Origin: Mycolicibacterium cosmeticum | Lineage (GTDB): Bacteria; Actinomycetota; Actinomycetes; Mycobacteriales; Mycobacteriaceae | Assembly (NCBI RefSeq): GCF_000613185.1 | Contig: NZ_CCBB010000001.1 | Span: 62,001 to 126,000 of the forward strand | Direction of reading: 5' to 3' | DNA: 64,000 nt | Shown: positions 20,669 to 32,387 of the stretch, piece by piece | Layout: every line of letters starts with the position of its first letter | Numbering within the stretch: the stretch's first letter is position 1 | Made by a program: the position numbers and the translations under genes | Notes under the pieces: model-generated | The model's database searches: none | Told to the model about the DNA's origin: nothing | The model's input: the letters and a program-made list of their open reading frames with translations, nothing else

Positions 20669-21391
20669 TCAGCCCTGCACGGTGGGGCGGATGGTCAGGT
20701 CGCCGATCTCGACGTCGCGGGGCTGCTCGATGGCGAAGGCCACCGCACGCGCCACCGCGTCCGGGGCGATGGCGATGGCGTCCATCGTGGAACGGGTCTC
20801 GGCCGAACCACCGAGTTCGGTGCGCACATAGCCCGGGGAAATACTGGTGGTGCGGATCACCCCGTCGGTGGACTCCTGCCGCAACGCCTCCATGACCGTG
20901 CGGACCGCATTCTTGGTGGCCGCGTACACGCCCATGTTCGGCACGATCTTCAGACCCGCGGTCGACACCGTGGTGACGAAGTCGCCGTGCCCCTGACGTA
21001 GGAACACCGGCATCGCGGCGGCGATCCCGTTGAGCACCCCACGCAGGTTGACGTCGATCATGTCGCTCCACTCGGCCAGGGCGCCGTCGGCCAGCGGCCC
21101 GAGTGTGGCGATACCGGCGTTGCCGACCAAGACGTCCAGCCCGCCATACGTGTCGACCGCCGTTGCCACCAACCGCTGCGCGTCCTCGGGCCGGGTGATG
21201 TCGATGACCGCGTGGGCCACCTCCGCCCCGCCGGCGCGCAGCGAATCCCCCAGTTGCACCAGCCGATCGGCGCGCCGAGCGCCCAACACCACCCGTGCGC
21301 CGCGGTGCGCGAGCAGCCGGGCGGTCGCCGCGCCGATCCCGCTGCTGGCACCGGTGATCGCGACCACTTTGCCTGCCAACGGATCCGTCAT
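20669..21391 (-). CDS. Short-chain dehydrogenase/reductase
   Basis: The product has 240 residues. It has the N-terminal cofactor motif TGASSGIG, the NAG motif (VGNAGIATLG), a Ser in VSTAGLK and the catalytic Tyr-Lys in YAATKNAV. GARRADR after beta-2 suggests NADP(H) use. It is a classical SDR of the cytoplasm; substrate is unknown. Its ATG overlaps the stop of the upstream oxidoreductase, giving a two-gene operon. Confidence 0.88.
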   Translation of the reverse strand: MTDPLAGKVVAITGASSGIGAATARLLAHRGARVVLGARRADRLVQLGDSLRAGGAEVAHAVIDITRPEDAQRLVATAVDTYGGLDVLVGNAGIATLGPLADGALAEWSDMIDVNLRGVLNGIAAAMPVFLRQGHGDFVTTVSTAGLKIVPNMGVYAATKNAVRTVMEALRQESTDGVIRTTSISPGYVRTELGGSAETRSTMDAIAIAPDAVARAVAFAIEQPRDVEIGDLTIRPTVQG

Positions 21392-22317
21392 GGCCGCAGC
21401 ACCAGCTTGCCGCGGGTGTGCCGCTGCTCCAGATCTCGGTACGCCGCGCGCACCTGGTCCAGGGGGTACACCTTCGCGATGGGGACCTCCAGTTCGCCGG
21501 CCGCGACCAAGCCGGCCAGTTCGGCCACGACCGCCGCGGTGCTGGCCTCGGCGCTGCCCACACCCAGAACCCCGTACTGCTCGATCGCGGCGAAATCGAT
21601 AACGGTGTCGACCCGTTCGGCGGCGACCCCCAATTCGTCGACCGCGAGGGCGACGTACCCGCCGCCGAAGAAGTCCAGGAACGCGTCGACGGCGCCGCCC
21701 GGCGCTGCCGCCTTCAGCCGGCCGGCCAGCCCGTCACCGTGGTTCACCGGGACCGCCCCGTGTTCACGCAACCATGCGTCGTTTCCCGGCCCGGCAATGC
21801 CCAGCACCGTCGCGCCCGTCCGGGCCGCCAGCTGTACGGCGATGGAGCCCACGCCACCGGCCGCTCCCGCGATCGCCACGGTGTCACCGGTTTTGAGCCC
21901 GACCGACCGCACGGCCGCGTATGCGGTGGAACCGGCGATGTAGAGCGATCCGGCCACCTCCCAGGACACGCCGGCGGGTTTGGTCGCGAGCTGGTCGGCG
22001 GGTACCGCCACGAACTCGGCATGACTGGAGCGGGCGAGCGAGAAGCCGAGCACCTCGTCACCGACCGCGAAGTCGGCGGCACTGGTCTCACCCAATGCGA
22101 CGACGACACCGGCCAGGTCACTGCCCTCGCCGGACGGGAACGTCGCCGGCCAGCGGTCGTGCAGGAACCCTTGGCGGATCATCGCCTCACCGGGGTTGAT
22201 GCCGGCCGCCTTCACCTCGACGAGCACCTCCCCCGGCGCCGGGACGGGCCGCGGCACGTCGCGTACCTCCAGCACGTCGATGTCCCCGTACCGGTCGAAT
22301 TGCACTGCTTTGGCCAT
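21388..22317 (-). CDS. Zinc-independent medium-chain NADP-dependent oxidoreductase (quinone reductase-like)
   Basis: The product has 309 residues. A GroES-like N-terminal half (PAPGEVLVEVKAAGINPGEAMIRQG) is followed by a Rossmann domain with GAAGGVGSIAVQLA and a C-terminal IAKVYPLDQVRAAYRDLEQRHTRGKLVL. There are no zinc-ligand cysteines, as in quinone oxidoreductases and enoyl reductases. It likely reduces a quinone or an alpha,beta-unsaturated carbonyl with NADPH. It is translationally coupled to the downstream SDR. Confidence 0.88.
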   Translation of the reverse strand: MAKAVQFDRYGDIDVLEVRDVPRPVPAPGEVLVEVKAAGINPGEAMIRQGFLHDRWPATFPSGEGSDLAGVVVALGETSAADFAVGDEVLGFSLARSSHAEFVAVPADQLATKPAGVSWEVAGSLYIAGSTAYAAVRSVGLKTGDTVAIAGAAGGVGSIAVQLAARTGATVLGIAGPGNDAWLREHGAVPVNHGDGLAGRLKAAAPGGAVDAFLDFFGGGYVALAVDELGVAAERVDTVIDFAAIEQYGVLGVGSAEASTAAVVAELAGLVAAGELEVPIAKVYPLDQVRAAYRDLEQRHTRGKLVLRP

Positions 22318-22415
22318 GAGGGTTACGACGAGGTGAGCCGCGCAGGTATTCCGGCCGCGCGGCGCGGGACAAGTCCTGACAGCAACCTCCCAGTTTCCCG
22401 ACCTACCGTCGGCCC

Positions 22416-23054
22416 GTGACCCCGGTTCTACGCGGCATGCTGTTGGACATCGCCCCGCCGCTGGTCGGCTATTACGGATTGCGCGCCCTCGGCGTCTCCG
22501 AATACCTCGCCCTGCTGACCGCGACGGTGCAGGCCGGTATCAAGGTGGGCTACGACGCGATCAGGGCGCGCCGGCTGGACCCCTTCGCCGGCTATCTGAT
22601 GCTGAATTTCGGACTGAGCCTCGCGGTCGGGTTGGCGACCCACGACGCCCGAATGCTGATGGTGGGCGACACCCTGGTCGGCGGCATCGGCGCGCTGGTG
22701 TTCCTGGGCAGCTGTGTGATCGGGAAACCGCTGACCCAGGTGGTCGCCGAACGCGTGCAGGGTTCTGACGAGCGCTCGCGCGAGGAGCCGACCGGCACCG
22801 ACGGCTCGCCCGAACCGGGCGAGGCGGCGTTCAAGCACCGGGTGCATGTTCTGCTCTCGGCGATATGGGGAGTCGGTCTGCTGATCGGCATGTTCGTCAG
22901 TCTGGGCATCATCTTCTCCTTCTCCGTCGACGTCGGGAAGGGTGTGAACACCGCCGTGTCCCTGGCCGTGACCGGGGTGCTGATCCTGGTGACGATCGTC
23001 GTCGCGAAGCGGGCGCGAGCACGGTGGGAACAAAGGAGCACCACCCAGAGTTGA
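22416..23054 (+). CDS. VC0807-like membrane protein
   Basis: The product has 212 residues from GTG 22416. Around five hydrophobic segments are present: two or three in residues 1-60, a pair at about 65-105, then after a hydrophilic linker (about 110-140) two more at 145-200. The pattern fits the VC0807/septation-protein-A-like membrane family, whose function is unknown. The linker (QGSDERSREEPTGTDGSPEP) contains sequence also found, in slightly changed form, between ureA and ureB. lon follows 30 bases downstream on the same strand. Confidence 0.65.
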   Translation: MTPVLRGMLLDIAPPLVGYYGLRALGVSEYLALLTATVQAGIKVGYDAIRARRLDPFAGYLMLNFGLSLAVGLATHDARMLMVGDTLVGGIGALVFLGSCVIGKPLTQVVAERVQGSDERSREEPTGTDGSPEPGEAAFKHRVHVLLSAIWGVGLLIGMFVSLGIIFSFSVDVGKGVNTAVSLAVTGVLILVTIVVAKRARARWEQRSTTQS

Positions 23055-23084
23055 GCCCATCAGGTTCAACTTTCTGGAGGATTG

Positions 23085-25424
<2,340 letters not shown>

Positions 25425-25430
25425 GTCCGG

Positions 25431-25467
25431 CCCGACGCCCGCCCCCGAACCGGGGGCGGGCGTCGGG
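25431..25467. terminator. GC-rich bidirectional hairpin after lon
   Basis: Perfect 17-bp arms (CCCGACGCCCGCCCCCG and its complement) enclose an AAC loop. It lies between the convergent lon stop and the sugar-binding protein stop at 25472. There is no T-run, but the stem is very stable. Confidence 0.8.
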
Positions 25468-25471
25468 AAGG

Positions 25472-26521
25472 TCACGGCTGCTTCTGGCCCGGGATGCCCT
25501 CGAAGGCGATATCGCCGGTCTCCAGATTCTTGTTGATCAGGTCGCCCAGCCCGTCCAGGAACTTCTGCCGTTGGGTCACCACGTGCTCGATGGCCACCTC
25601 GACGTTCTGTGCGGTGATGGCCGGCATGGTGTAGACGAGGTTGGTCTCGGTGTGCTCACCCTTGGCCAGCTTGTTGGCCACGGCCAGGCCGGTGGCCAGT
25701 TCCACCGAGCCGTTCTGCAGGGACGTGCCGATGAACTCACCGCTCTTGACCGCGTTGAGGCCGTCCTCGATACCGTCGATGCCGACGACCGGGACACCGG
25801 TGCGGCCGGACTCCTTGAGCGCCTGCAGGGCACCCAGGCCCATATCGTCGTTCTGTGCGACCACGCCGTCGATCTGGGTTCCGAAACTGGAGATCCAGTT
25901 CTTCATCTTGTTCACGGCCTCATCGCGTTTCCAGTTCGCGGTGTCCTTGGCCAGCACCCTGATACCGGGGTACTTCGCCAGTATCTGATCGATTCCCTTG
26001 CCGCGGTTGATCTCCCCCGAACCCCCGAGCGGACCCTGCAGCACGACGATGTTGCCCTTGCCGCCGAGCTTGTCGGCCATCATCTGCATCTCCTGCGCGC
26101 CGGCCGCGACATCGTCGGGCTGCACGTTGCCGGCCAGGTCCTTGCTGTCGAGGGCGGCGTTGACCGCCAGCAGCGGGATGTTCTTCGACTTGGCCGAGGC
26201 CACCTGCGGCCCGAGCGAATCGGCCTGCACCGGAACCACGATGATCGCGTCGACGCCCTGGTTGATCAACGAATCGACCTGGCTGGCCTGCGTCGAGACG
26301 TCGTTGTTGGCCGAGTTCCACAGCAACTCGATGTTGTTGGCCTTGGCGTAGGCCTCCATACCCTCCTTGCCGGCGGTGATGAACGAACTCATGTCGTAGA
26401 CGGTGACACCGACGCGTTTGGCGCCCTTGTTCGCAGAGGTGTCCCCGGCACCGCAGGCCGACAAGCCCAGCCCGAGCGCGCCGGCTGCGGTGACGGCCGC
26501 GATCTTGGTGAGGAATCGCAT
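25472..26521 (-). CDS. Sugar ABC transporter substrate-binding lipoprotein
   Basis: The product has 349 residues. The N-terminal signal ends in a lipobox (GLGLSAC, Cys about 23), so it is lipid-anchored outside the membrane. The remainder is a periplasmic-binding-protein type 1 fold of the ribose/RbsB class ([48 protein letters not shown]). It captures a sugar or sugar alcohol for the permease and ATPase encoded next. The 71-base gap upstream of the permease end would allow separate control of expression level. Confidence 0.9.
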   Translation of the reverse strand: MRFLTKIAAVTAAGALGLGLSACGAGDTSANKGAKRVGVTVYDMSSFITAGKEGMEAYAKANNIELLWNSANNDVSTQASQVDSLINQGVDAIIVVPVQADSLGPQVASAKSKNIPLLAVNAALDSKDLAGNVQPDDVAAGAQEMQMMADKLGGKGNIVVLQGPLGGSGEINRGKGIDQILAKYPGIRVLAKDTANWKRDEAVNKMKNWISSFGTQIDGVVAQNDDMGLGALQALKESGRTGVPVVGIDGIEDGLNAVKSGEFIGTSLQNGSVELATGLAVANKLAKGEHTETNLVYTMPAITAQNVEVAIEHVVTQRQKFLDGLGDLINKNLETGDIAFEGIPGQKQP

Positions 26522-26593
26522 GACTGTTCTCTCATTTCTCTCGGTGTGAAGCGGTGATTCGGATGAAGGTGAATCGGTGGACTGCGGACCCGG

Positions 26594-27604
26594 TCAGGTC
26601 CGGCGGCGCGAGGACCATACGTCGACGGCGACGGCCGCGACGATGAGGACACCCTTGATCACGTCCTGCCAGTAGGCCGGGACGACGAGGATGTCCAGAC
26701 CGTTGTTCAGCGTCATGATCATCAGCAGCCCGAGCGCGGTGCCCCAGATGGTCCCGCGCCCACCCATCAGGCTGGCTCCGCCGATCACGACCGCCGCGAT
26801 GGCGTCGAGCTCGTAACCCTGCCCGAGGTTCGGTGGCCCGGAGATGACACGGGATGCCAGCATCACCCCGGACAGCCCGGCCAGCAGACCGGACAGGGCG
26901 TACACGCTGAAAAGCACGTTGCGGGTGTTGATCCCGGCGATCTCGGCGGCCGCGCGATTGCCACCGACGGCGTACACCCGCATCCCGTAGGTGGTGCGTT
27001 TCATGATGACGGCCAGGGCGATGATGCCCACGATCATCAGCAGCACCGGGATCTGCAGCCCGAGCACCTTGGTGTTGGCGATGGAGCCGAACTCCGCGGG
27101 CAGGCCGTTGATCGGGGCGCCGTGACCGACGACGTAAGCCAGCCCGGACCCGGCCGTCAGCGTGCCCAGGGTCGCGATGAAAGGCGGAACGTTGATGCGC
27201 GACACCAGAATTCCGTTGATGGCTCCCACCACCAGCCCGACCAGTATCGCAACCAGCACGGTGAGCCACACCTGACCGGGATGGGCCTTGGCCGTCGCCG
27301 CCGAGGCCATCGCGGTGACCGCGATGACGCTGCCCACGGACAGGTCGATACCGCCGGTGAGGATCACCAGGGTCTGCCCCAGCGCGATCAGCGCGAACGG
27401 CGCGGCGGCGACCAGGATGGTGGCCAGATTCTCGGGTGTGGCGAATCGTGCACTGCGGTAACTGAAGTAGGCGATCACCAGCAGCATGACGATGACCATC
27501 GAGTACCGCAGCGCGACCGCGCCGAGCCAGCTGCTCGACAGCCGACGTGCCGGTTCCACGGTGGTGGGCTCGGTCGCGTTGTCCGGGCTGAGTTGGGTGG
27601 TCAT
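26594..27604 (-). CDS. Ribose-type ABC transporter permease
   Basis: The product has 336 residues with about 9-10 transmembrane helices. The conserved permease block ILTGGIDLSVGSVIAVTAMA and the loop region AVGGNRAAAEIAGIN are hallmarks of the RbsC/branched-chain class. It forms the membrane channel for the sugar transporter. Its ATG overlaps the ATPase stop codon (ATGA), so the ATPase gene precedes it in one operon. Confidence 0.92.
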   Translation of the reverse strand: MTTQLSPDNATEPTTVEPARRLSSSWLGAVALRYSMVIVMLLVIAYFSYRSARFATPENLATILVAAAPFALIALGQTLVILTGGIDLSVGSVIAVTAMASAATAKAHPGQVWLTVLVAILVGLVVGAINGILVSRINVPPFIATLGTLTAGSGLAYVVGHGAPINGLPAEFGSIANTKVLGLQIPVLLMIVGIIALAVIMKRTTYGMRVYAVGGNRAAAEIAGINTRNVLFSVYALSGLLAGLSGVMLASRVISGPPNLGQGYELDAIAAVVIGGASLMGGRGTIWGTALGLLMIMTLNNGLDILVVPAYWQDVIKGVLIVAAVAVDVWSSRRRT

Positions 27605-29145
27605 GACGATGCCCCTGATTCTTCGAAGGTCCCGACAGGTGTGGATTGGTCCATGGCCGCGGCCATCCGGAACACCGATTCCTGGACCGCGGGGTGGTCG
27701 AGGGCCGCGCGGTCCAGCTCGCCGACGACGGCGCCGCCACGCATCACGAAGGCGCGGTGCGACAATCCGACGATCTCGGGCATGTCGGAGGACGCCATCA
27801 CCACCGCCATCCCCTGCGCGGCGAACTCGGTGATGATCCGGTAGATCTCCGAGCGCGCCCCGACGTCGACACCACGGGTGGGTTCGTCGAGCAGCAGGAC
27901 GTTGACCTCACCGGTGAGCCAGCGGGCCAACACCACCTTCTGCTGGTTGCCACCGGACAGGGTGCCGACCTCCTGCCCAAGGCCACGGCTGCGCAGCCGG
28001 ACCGATGACATCACGTCGGAGACCGCCTTCTGCCGTGTTTTCGAGCGCAGCCAACCGGCCAGGCTGAACGACGACAGCCGCGGCAGTGAGCCGTTGTCGA
28101 GCACACTCATCGACAGCACGACACCGTTGAGCTTGCGGTCCTCGGGCACCATCGCCATCCCGCCGGCAATGGCGGCCGCCGGGCTGTTGCGCTTGACCGG
28201 TGCACCGCCGACCCGGATCTCACCGGCGGTGGACTGGCGCGCACCGAAGAGCGCCTCCAGCAGTTCGGTCCGTCCGGCGCCGACCAGTCCGGCCAGGCCG
28301 AGGATTTCGCCGGCCTTGACGGTGAACGAGACGGGCTCCCCGGCCCCGGCGACCTGGAGGCCGCGAACCTCAAGGACGGTCCTCTCCGCGGGCTGCGGAC
28401 GGTCCGGGAACAGCGCGTCGAGTTCGCGACCGATCATCGCGGTCACGATCTCGTCGTCGGTGATCTCTCCGATCGGCGAATCCACGATGAGGTTGCCGTC
28501 GCGCAGCACCACGACGCGGTCGGCGATCGCCCGGATCTCGGCCATCTTGTGGGTGGTGTACACCATGGCCACGCCCTGGTCACGCAACCGCCGCACGATC
28601 TTGTAGAGGCCCTCCACCTCCCGCTCGGAGATCGCCGAGGTGGGCTCGTCGAGCATGACGACCTGGGCCCCCGCCCTGGCCGCCTTGACGATCTCGACGA
28701 TCTGGCGCAGGCCGACCGGCAGATCACCCATCCGCGCCGTCGGTGAGATTCCGACGTCGAACACCGCCAACGTCTCCCGGGCCTCGTTGATCATCGCCCG
28801 CCGGTTGAGGAACGGCCCGCGGGTCAGTTCGCGCCCGACGAAGAGGTTTTCGTAGACGGTCATGTCCTCGATGGAGGCGAGTTCCTGCGGGACGATGGCG
28901 ACGCCACGCTTGACCGCCTCGCGGGTGTTGCCCGGTGCCAACTGCTCACCACGCACCGCCACCACACCCTCATCGGCGCTGTACTGGCCGCTGATGATCT
29001 TCATCAGGGTGGACTTGCCTGCGCCGTTCTCACCCGCCAACGCGGTCACGGTGCCGGGCTGCAGGCGCAATCCCACCCCTTTGAGCACCGGAACCCCGCC
29101 GAATCCCTTTGCGATACCCGTGCATTCCAGAATCGCGGTACTCAC
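27601..29145 (-). CDS. Ribose-type ABC transporter ATP-binding protein (two NBDs)
   Basis: The product has 514 residues from GTG 29145; sequence upstream in frame does not look coding. NBD1 has Walker A GENGAGKST, signature LPVGLRQ and Walker B VVMLDEPTS. NBD2 has the usual diverged Walker A (GLVGAGRTE), signature LSGGNQQK and Walker B VLLLDEPTRG. This fused double ATPase is typical of RbsA/XylG/MglA, powering monosaccharide import. The start lies 37 bases downstream of the polyol dehydrogenase gene end. Confidence 0.93.
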   Translation of the reverse strand: MSTAILECTGIAKGFGGVPVLKGVGLRLQPGTVTALAGENGAGKSTLMKIISGQYSADEGVVAVRGEQLAPGNTREAVKRGVAIVPQELASIEDMTVYENLFVGRELTRGPFLNRRAMINEARETLAVFDVGISPTARMGDLPVGLRQIVEIVKAARAGAQVVMLDEPTSAISEREVEGLYKIVRRLRDQGVAMVYTTHKMAEIRAIADRVVVLRDGNLIVDSPIGEITDDEIVTAMIGRELDALFPDRPQPAERTVLEVRGLQVAGAGEPVSFTVKAGEILGLAGLVGAGRTELLEALFGARQSTAGEIRVGGAPVKRNSPAAAIAGGMAMVPEDRKLNGVVLSMSVLDNGSLPRLSSFSLAGWLRSKTRQKAVSDVMSSVRLRSRGLGQEVGTLSGGNQQKVVLARWLTGEVNVLLLDEPTRGVDVGARSEIYRIITEFAAQGMAVVMASSDMPEIVGLSHRAFVMRGGAVVGELDRAALDHPAVQESVFRMAAAMDQSTPVGTFEESGASS

Positions 29146-29182
29146 GGCCGGTCCTTCGCCACGACTGTCGCCACGGTGGTCA

Positions 29183-30226
29183 TCACGATGGGATGACGAT
29201 GGACTTGAGGCTGGCCGGGTCGGTATCGCTGTCCAGCGCCTCGCCGACATGCTCGAGATCGAAGCGCCCGGTGACCATCGCGTCCAGGTCGACGGCGCCG
29301 GAGGCCACCAAATGGATTGCGGCGGGCCAGGTATCGGTGTAGCGGAACACCCCGGTGACATTGATTTCCATGTTCTGGATGTGACCGATGGGCAACGCGA
29401 CATCGCCCGAGCCCATCCCGACCAGCACTACGTGGCCGGCCGGCCCGACGGCACGGATACCGCTGACCACCGCGGGCGCGGCTCCGCTCGCGTCGACGAA
29501 TGCGTCCACCTGGGGGTCCAGCGCGGCGATGTCCACGGCGGTCGGATCGAGCACCTCGGTGGCGCCGAATCGCAGCGCACTCTCCCGCCGCGACGCGACC
29601 GGGTCGGTCACCACGATCCGCGCCGCGCCGAACGCCCGTGCCGTCTGCGCGCAGATGATGCCGATGGGTCCGGCGCCGGCGATCAGGATCGACGTGCCCG
29701 GTGCGACGTGGGCCTTGCGCATCGTGGCCACCGCGACCGACAGCGGCTCCAGTAATGCGGCGGCCTCGTCGGAGACCGAATCCGGGACGGGGTGGGCCAT
29801 GTCGGCGTCGATGGTGACGTAGCGGCAGAACGCGCCGTCCACTGGCGGGGTGGCGTAGAACCTCATCTCGGGGCACAGGTTGTACCGGCCGGCCCGGCAC
29901 TGCCGGCAGCGCCGACACGGGAACTGCGGCTCCACCGCGACCCGCTGCCCGATGCGGGCCGGGTCGACACCGTCGCCGACGGCGGTGATCCGCCCGGAGA
30001 GCTCGTGGCCCAGGATCATCGGGTCTTCGACCACGAAATCGCCGATGCGGCCGTGCCGGTAGTAGTGCACGTCGGAGCCGCAGACGCCGACCGCGGCGAC
30101 CTCGACCAGCACCTGGCGGGCAGCCGGCACGGGCACCGGCCGGTCCTCGATGCGCAGGATCCCGACCTCGGCCAGCACGCTGGCGCGCATGGTCGGACTC
30201 GCGGTGGGGTCGACGGTCGTCGTCAT
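29183..30226 (-). CDS. Zinc-dependent polyol (sorbitol/xylitol-type) dehydrogenase
   Basis: The product has 347 residues. Catalytic zinc ligands are in GVCGSDVHYY and GHELSG; the structural zinc Cys set is CRRCRQCRAGRYNLC; the Rossmann motif is GAGPIGI. PMILGHELSGRI and LLEPLSVA are typical of sorbitol/L-iditol/xylitol dehydrogenases, which oxidise a polyol to a keto-sugar with NAD(P). It is the promoter-proximal gene of the transporter operon, which makes a sugar alcohol the likely imported substrate. The divergent SorC regulator probably controls it. Confidence 0.87.
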   Translation of the reverse strand: MTTTVDPTASPTMRASVLAEVGILRIEDRPVPVPAARQVLVEVAAVGVCGSDVHYYRHGRIGDFVVEDPMILGHELSGRITAVGDGVDPARIGQRVAVEPQFPCRRCRQCRAGRYNLCPEMRFYATPPVDGAFCRYVTIDADMAHPVPDSVSDEAAALLEPLSVAVATMRKAHVAPGTSILIAGAGPIGIICAQTARAFGAARIVVTDPVASRRESALRFGATEVLDPTAVDIAALDPQVDAFVDASGAAPAVVSGIRAVGPAGHVVLVGMGSGDVALPIGHIQNMEINVTGVFRYTDTWPAAIHLVASGAVDLDAMVTGRFDLEHVGEALDSDTDPASLKSIVIPS

Positions 30227-30289
30227 GGATTCCTCTCACTTCGGGCGGGTCGGCGTGAACCGAGATGCACGGCAGTCCGTGACGGCTCT

Positions 30290-30383
30290 GCTCATCTGAG
30301 AGTGCATCCGCTCATCTGCTCCCGTGGTGATGTGGATCATGCGATGATGTTTCTCAGATGTCAACGGCCCTGCACATATGAGC
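30290..30383. promoter_or_regulatory. Candidate SorC operator cluster in divergent promoter
   Basis: The motif GCTCATCTG occurs at 30290-30298 and 30310-30318 (20 bases apart). Opposite-orientation relatives occur at 30355-30360 (CAGATG) and 30375-30383 (CATATGAGC). This set of direct and inverted half-sites lies between the polyol operon and the SorC gene, as expected for a tetrameric sugar-responsive regulator. Confidence 0.5.
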
Positions 30384-30399
30384 ACCCCGGAGGTGGAGA

Positions 30400-31365
30400 G
30401 TGGGACCCGACGAGCTGTTCCAGCGGGCGCTGGTCGCGCGCCGCTATTTCCTCGACGGTCGAACGCGGATTCAGATCGCCGAGGAACTCGGCATCTCCCG
30501 GTTCAAGGTCGCCCGCATGCTCGACGAGGCGCTGACCTCTGGAATGGTGGAAATCACCATCCACGATCCCGGTTCGCTGAACGTCGAACTGTCGTCGGCG
30601 CTCAGGGATCGCTACGGCCTGGAACACGTCTATGTGGTGATGACGGGCAGCACCGAGCTCGCCGACCGGGTGGAGGCGGTCGCCCGGGCCACCTCGGAAC
30701 TGATGACCTCGATCCTGCGCGAGGGCGACATCATCGGCGTCGACTCCGGGCGCACCCTGTCCCGGATCGCGGGTCACCTTTCGACACTGCCGCGGTGCGA
30801 GGTGGTCCAGCTCACCGGCATGGCCGGCGCCATCACCTCCAACGGCGCCGACCTGGTGCGACGGCTGAGCGAACTGACCGGGGGGCCCTCCTGGCCGCTG
30901 TATGTTCCCCTGGTGGTGCCCGACGCGCGCACCGCAGCCAGCCTCACCGGCAACCGGCACGTCCAGGCCACTCTCGAGCAGCAGCGCAAGGTCAGCTGCG
31001 CCGTCGTCTCCGTCGGCGCATGGGTCGACGGCCAGTCCCAGGTGTTCGAAGCGCTGACCGCCGAAGAGACCGAGCACCTGCGCGCCGCCGGGGTGTGCGC
31101 CGAGACCTGTGCGCTGCTGCTGGACGCCGACGGGCACCGCATCCCGGGACTCGACGACCGGCGGATGGGCGTCGCCGAAACGACGCTGCGCGCCATCCCG
31201 ACGGTGATCGCGGTGTCCTGCGGCCCGGACAAGATCGACGCGACCCGCGCCGTGCTCCGATCCGGGCTGGTGTCATCGCTGGTGACCGACAACGAAATCG
31301 CCACGGCCATACTGGATCGCAGGGAGTCCGACCCGCTGCCGCCGATGCGGAGAAAGCAGCCATGA
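30400..31365 (+). CDS. SorC/DeoR-type sugar-binding transcriptional regulator
   Basis: The product has 321 residues from GTG 30400, preceded by GGAGGTGGA. The N-terminal helix-turn-helix (IQIAEELGISRFKVARMLDEA) is followed by the SorC effector-binding domain, with GDIIGVDSGRTLSRIAGHL and an ISOCOT-like end. It responds to phosphorylated or free sugars in known relatives. It is divergent from the polyol dehydrogenase/ABC operon and is the first gene of an overlapping trio (ATGA with the LLM gene). Confidence 0.92.
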   Translation: MGPDELFQRALVARRYFLDGRTRIQIAEELGISRFKVARMLDEALTSGMVEITIHDPGSLNVELSSALRDRYGLEHVYVVMTGSTELADRVEAVARATSELMTSILREGDIIGVDSGRTLSRIAGHLSTLPRCEVVQLTGMAGAITSNGADLVRRLSELTGGPSWPLYVPLVVPDARTAASLTGNRHVQATLEQQRKVSCAVVSVGAWVDGQSQVFEALTAEETEHLRAAGVCAETCALLLDADGHRIPGLDDRRMGVAETTLRAIPTVIAVSCGPDKIDATRAVLRSGLVSSLVTDNEIATAILDRRESDPLPPMRRKQP

Positions 31366-32387
31366 CACGACACCGGCAACGCCTGCGCAAGCTCGGGTTC
31401 CTGACCATCGGCCGGTTCGACGTGGCCGACCCCGGCCCGGGTATCGAAGAGACCCTGCAGATCATCGAGCGCGCCGAGGCGCTCGGGTTCGACAGCGTGT
31501 GGTTGCGCTGCAGGCACTTCCAGCCCGGCATCTCCTCCCCGGTGGCGATCCTGGCCGCCGCGACCCAGCGCACCTCGCGGATCGAGCTGGGCACCGCCGT
31601 CATCCCGCTGGGACTGGAGAACCCGGTGCGGCTCGCCGAGGACCTGGCCACTGTCGACATCCTGTCCGGCGGCCGGATCAACCCCGGCGTTTCGGTGGGC
31701 ACCCCGATGAACTACGACCACTTCAAGACCGCCCTCTACCCGGAATCGCATGCGCTGCAGGATTTCTCGAAGGAACGGGTGCTGCGCCTGCTGCGCGCCC
31801 TGCGCGGCGAGCCGGTCAGCGACTTCGCGGGCACGGCCGGGATCGAGCAGTTCGTCCGCGAGGTGCAGCCGCACTCCCCCGGCTTGGCCGGCCGGGTCTG
31901 GTACGGCGGCGGCCGTGAGTCGGCGATCTGGGCCGGGCTGCAGGGCATCAACTTCCTGACCAGCTCGGTGGTCAGCACCGAGGGAACGGAGTCACGCGAC
32001 TTCGCCACCATCCAGGCCGAGCACATCGACGCCTACCGCGCCCACCATCCCGAACCCGGGAACGCGCGAGTATCGCAGGGCTTGGTGGTCATTCCCACCG
32101 ACTCGGCCACCGACGACCAGATCCGCCGCTACCGTGAGTACGCCGCAAGCCGGTTCGAGCGCACCAAGACCCCGCAGGGCCCCCGAGAGATGCTGTTCTC
32201 CCCCGACTACGTCGGCACCTCCGACGAACTCGCCGACCAGTTGTCCGCCCACGCCGGGTTCGTCCGCGCCGACGAGGTGACGTTCGCCTTGCCGTTCACC
32301 TTCGCCCCCGAGGACTACGCCCAGATCATCGAGGACATGGCCCAGAGGTTAGGACCACGGCTGGGCTGGGAACCACATACGGCATGA
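31362..32387 (+). CDS. LLM-class flavin-dependent oxidoreductase
   Basis: The product has 341 residues, a single luciferase-like TIM barrel (HRQRLRKLGFLTIGRFDVAD, IERAEALGFDSVWL, TSRIELGTAVIPLGLENPVRLAEDLATVD). Such enzymes use FMN or F420; mycobacterial members often use F420, but no residue here settles it. It overlaps the regulator before it and the DUF72 gene after it by 4 bases each, so it should be expressed with the SorC regulator. A link to the polyol pathway is inferred from position only. Confidence 0.85.
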   Translation: MTRHRQRLRKLGFLTIGRFDVADPGPGIEETLQIIERAEALGFDSVWLRCRHFQPGISSPVAILAAATQRTSRIELGTAVIPLGLENPVRLAEDLATVDILSGGRINPGVSVGTPMNYDHFKTALYPESHALQDFSKERVLRLLRALRGEPVSDFAGTAGIEQFVREVQPHSPGLAGRVWYGGGRESAIWAGLQGINFLTSSVVSTEGTESRDFATIQAEHIDAYRAHHPEPGNARVSQGLVVIPTDSATDDQIRRYREYAASRFERTKTPQGPREMLFSPDYVGTSDELADQLSAHAGFVRADEVTFALPFTFAPEDYAQIIEDMAQRLGPRLGWEPHTA

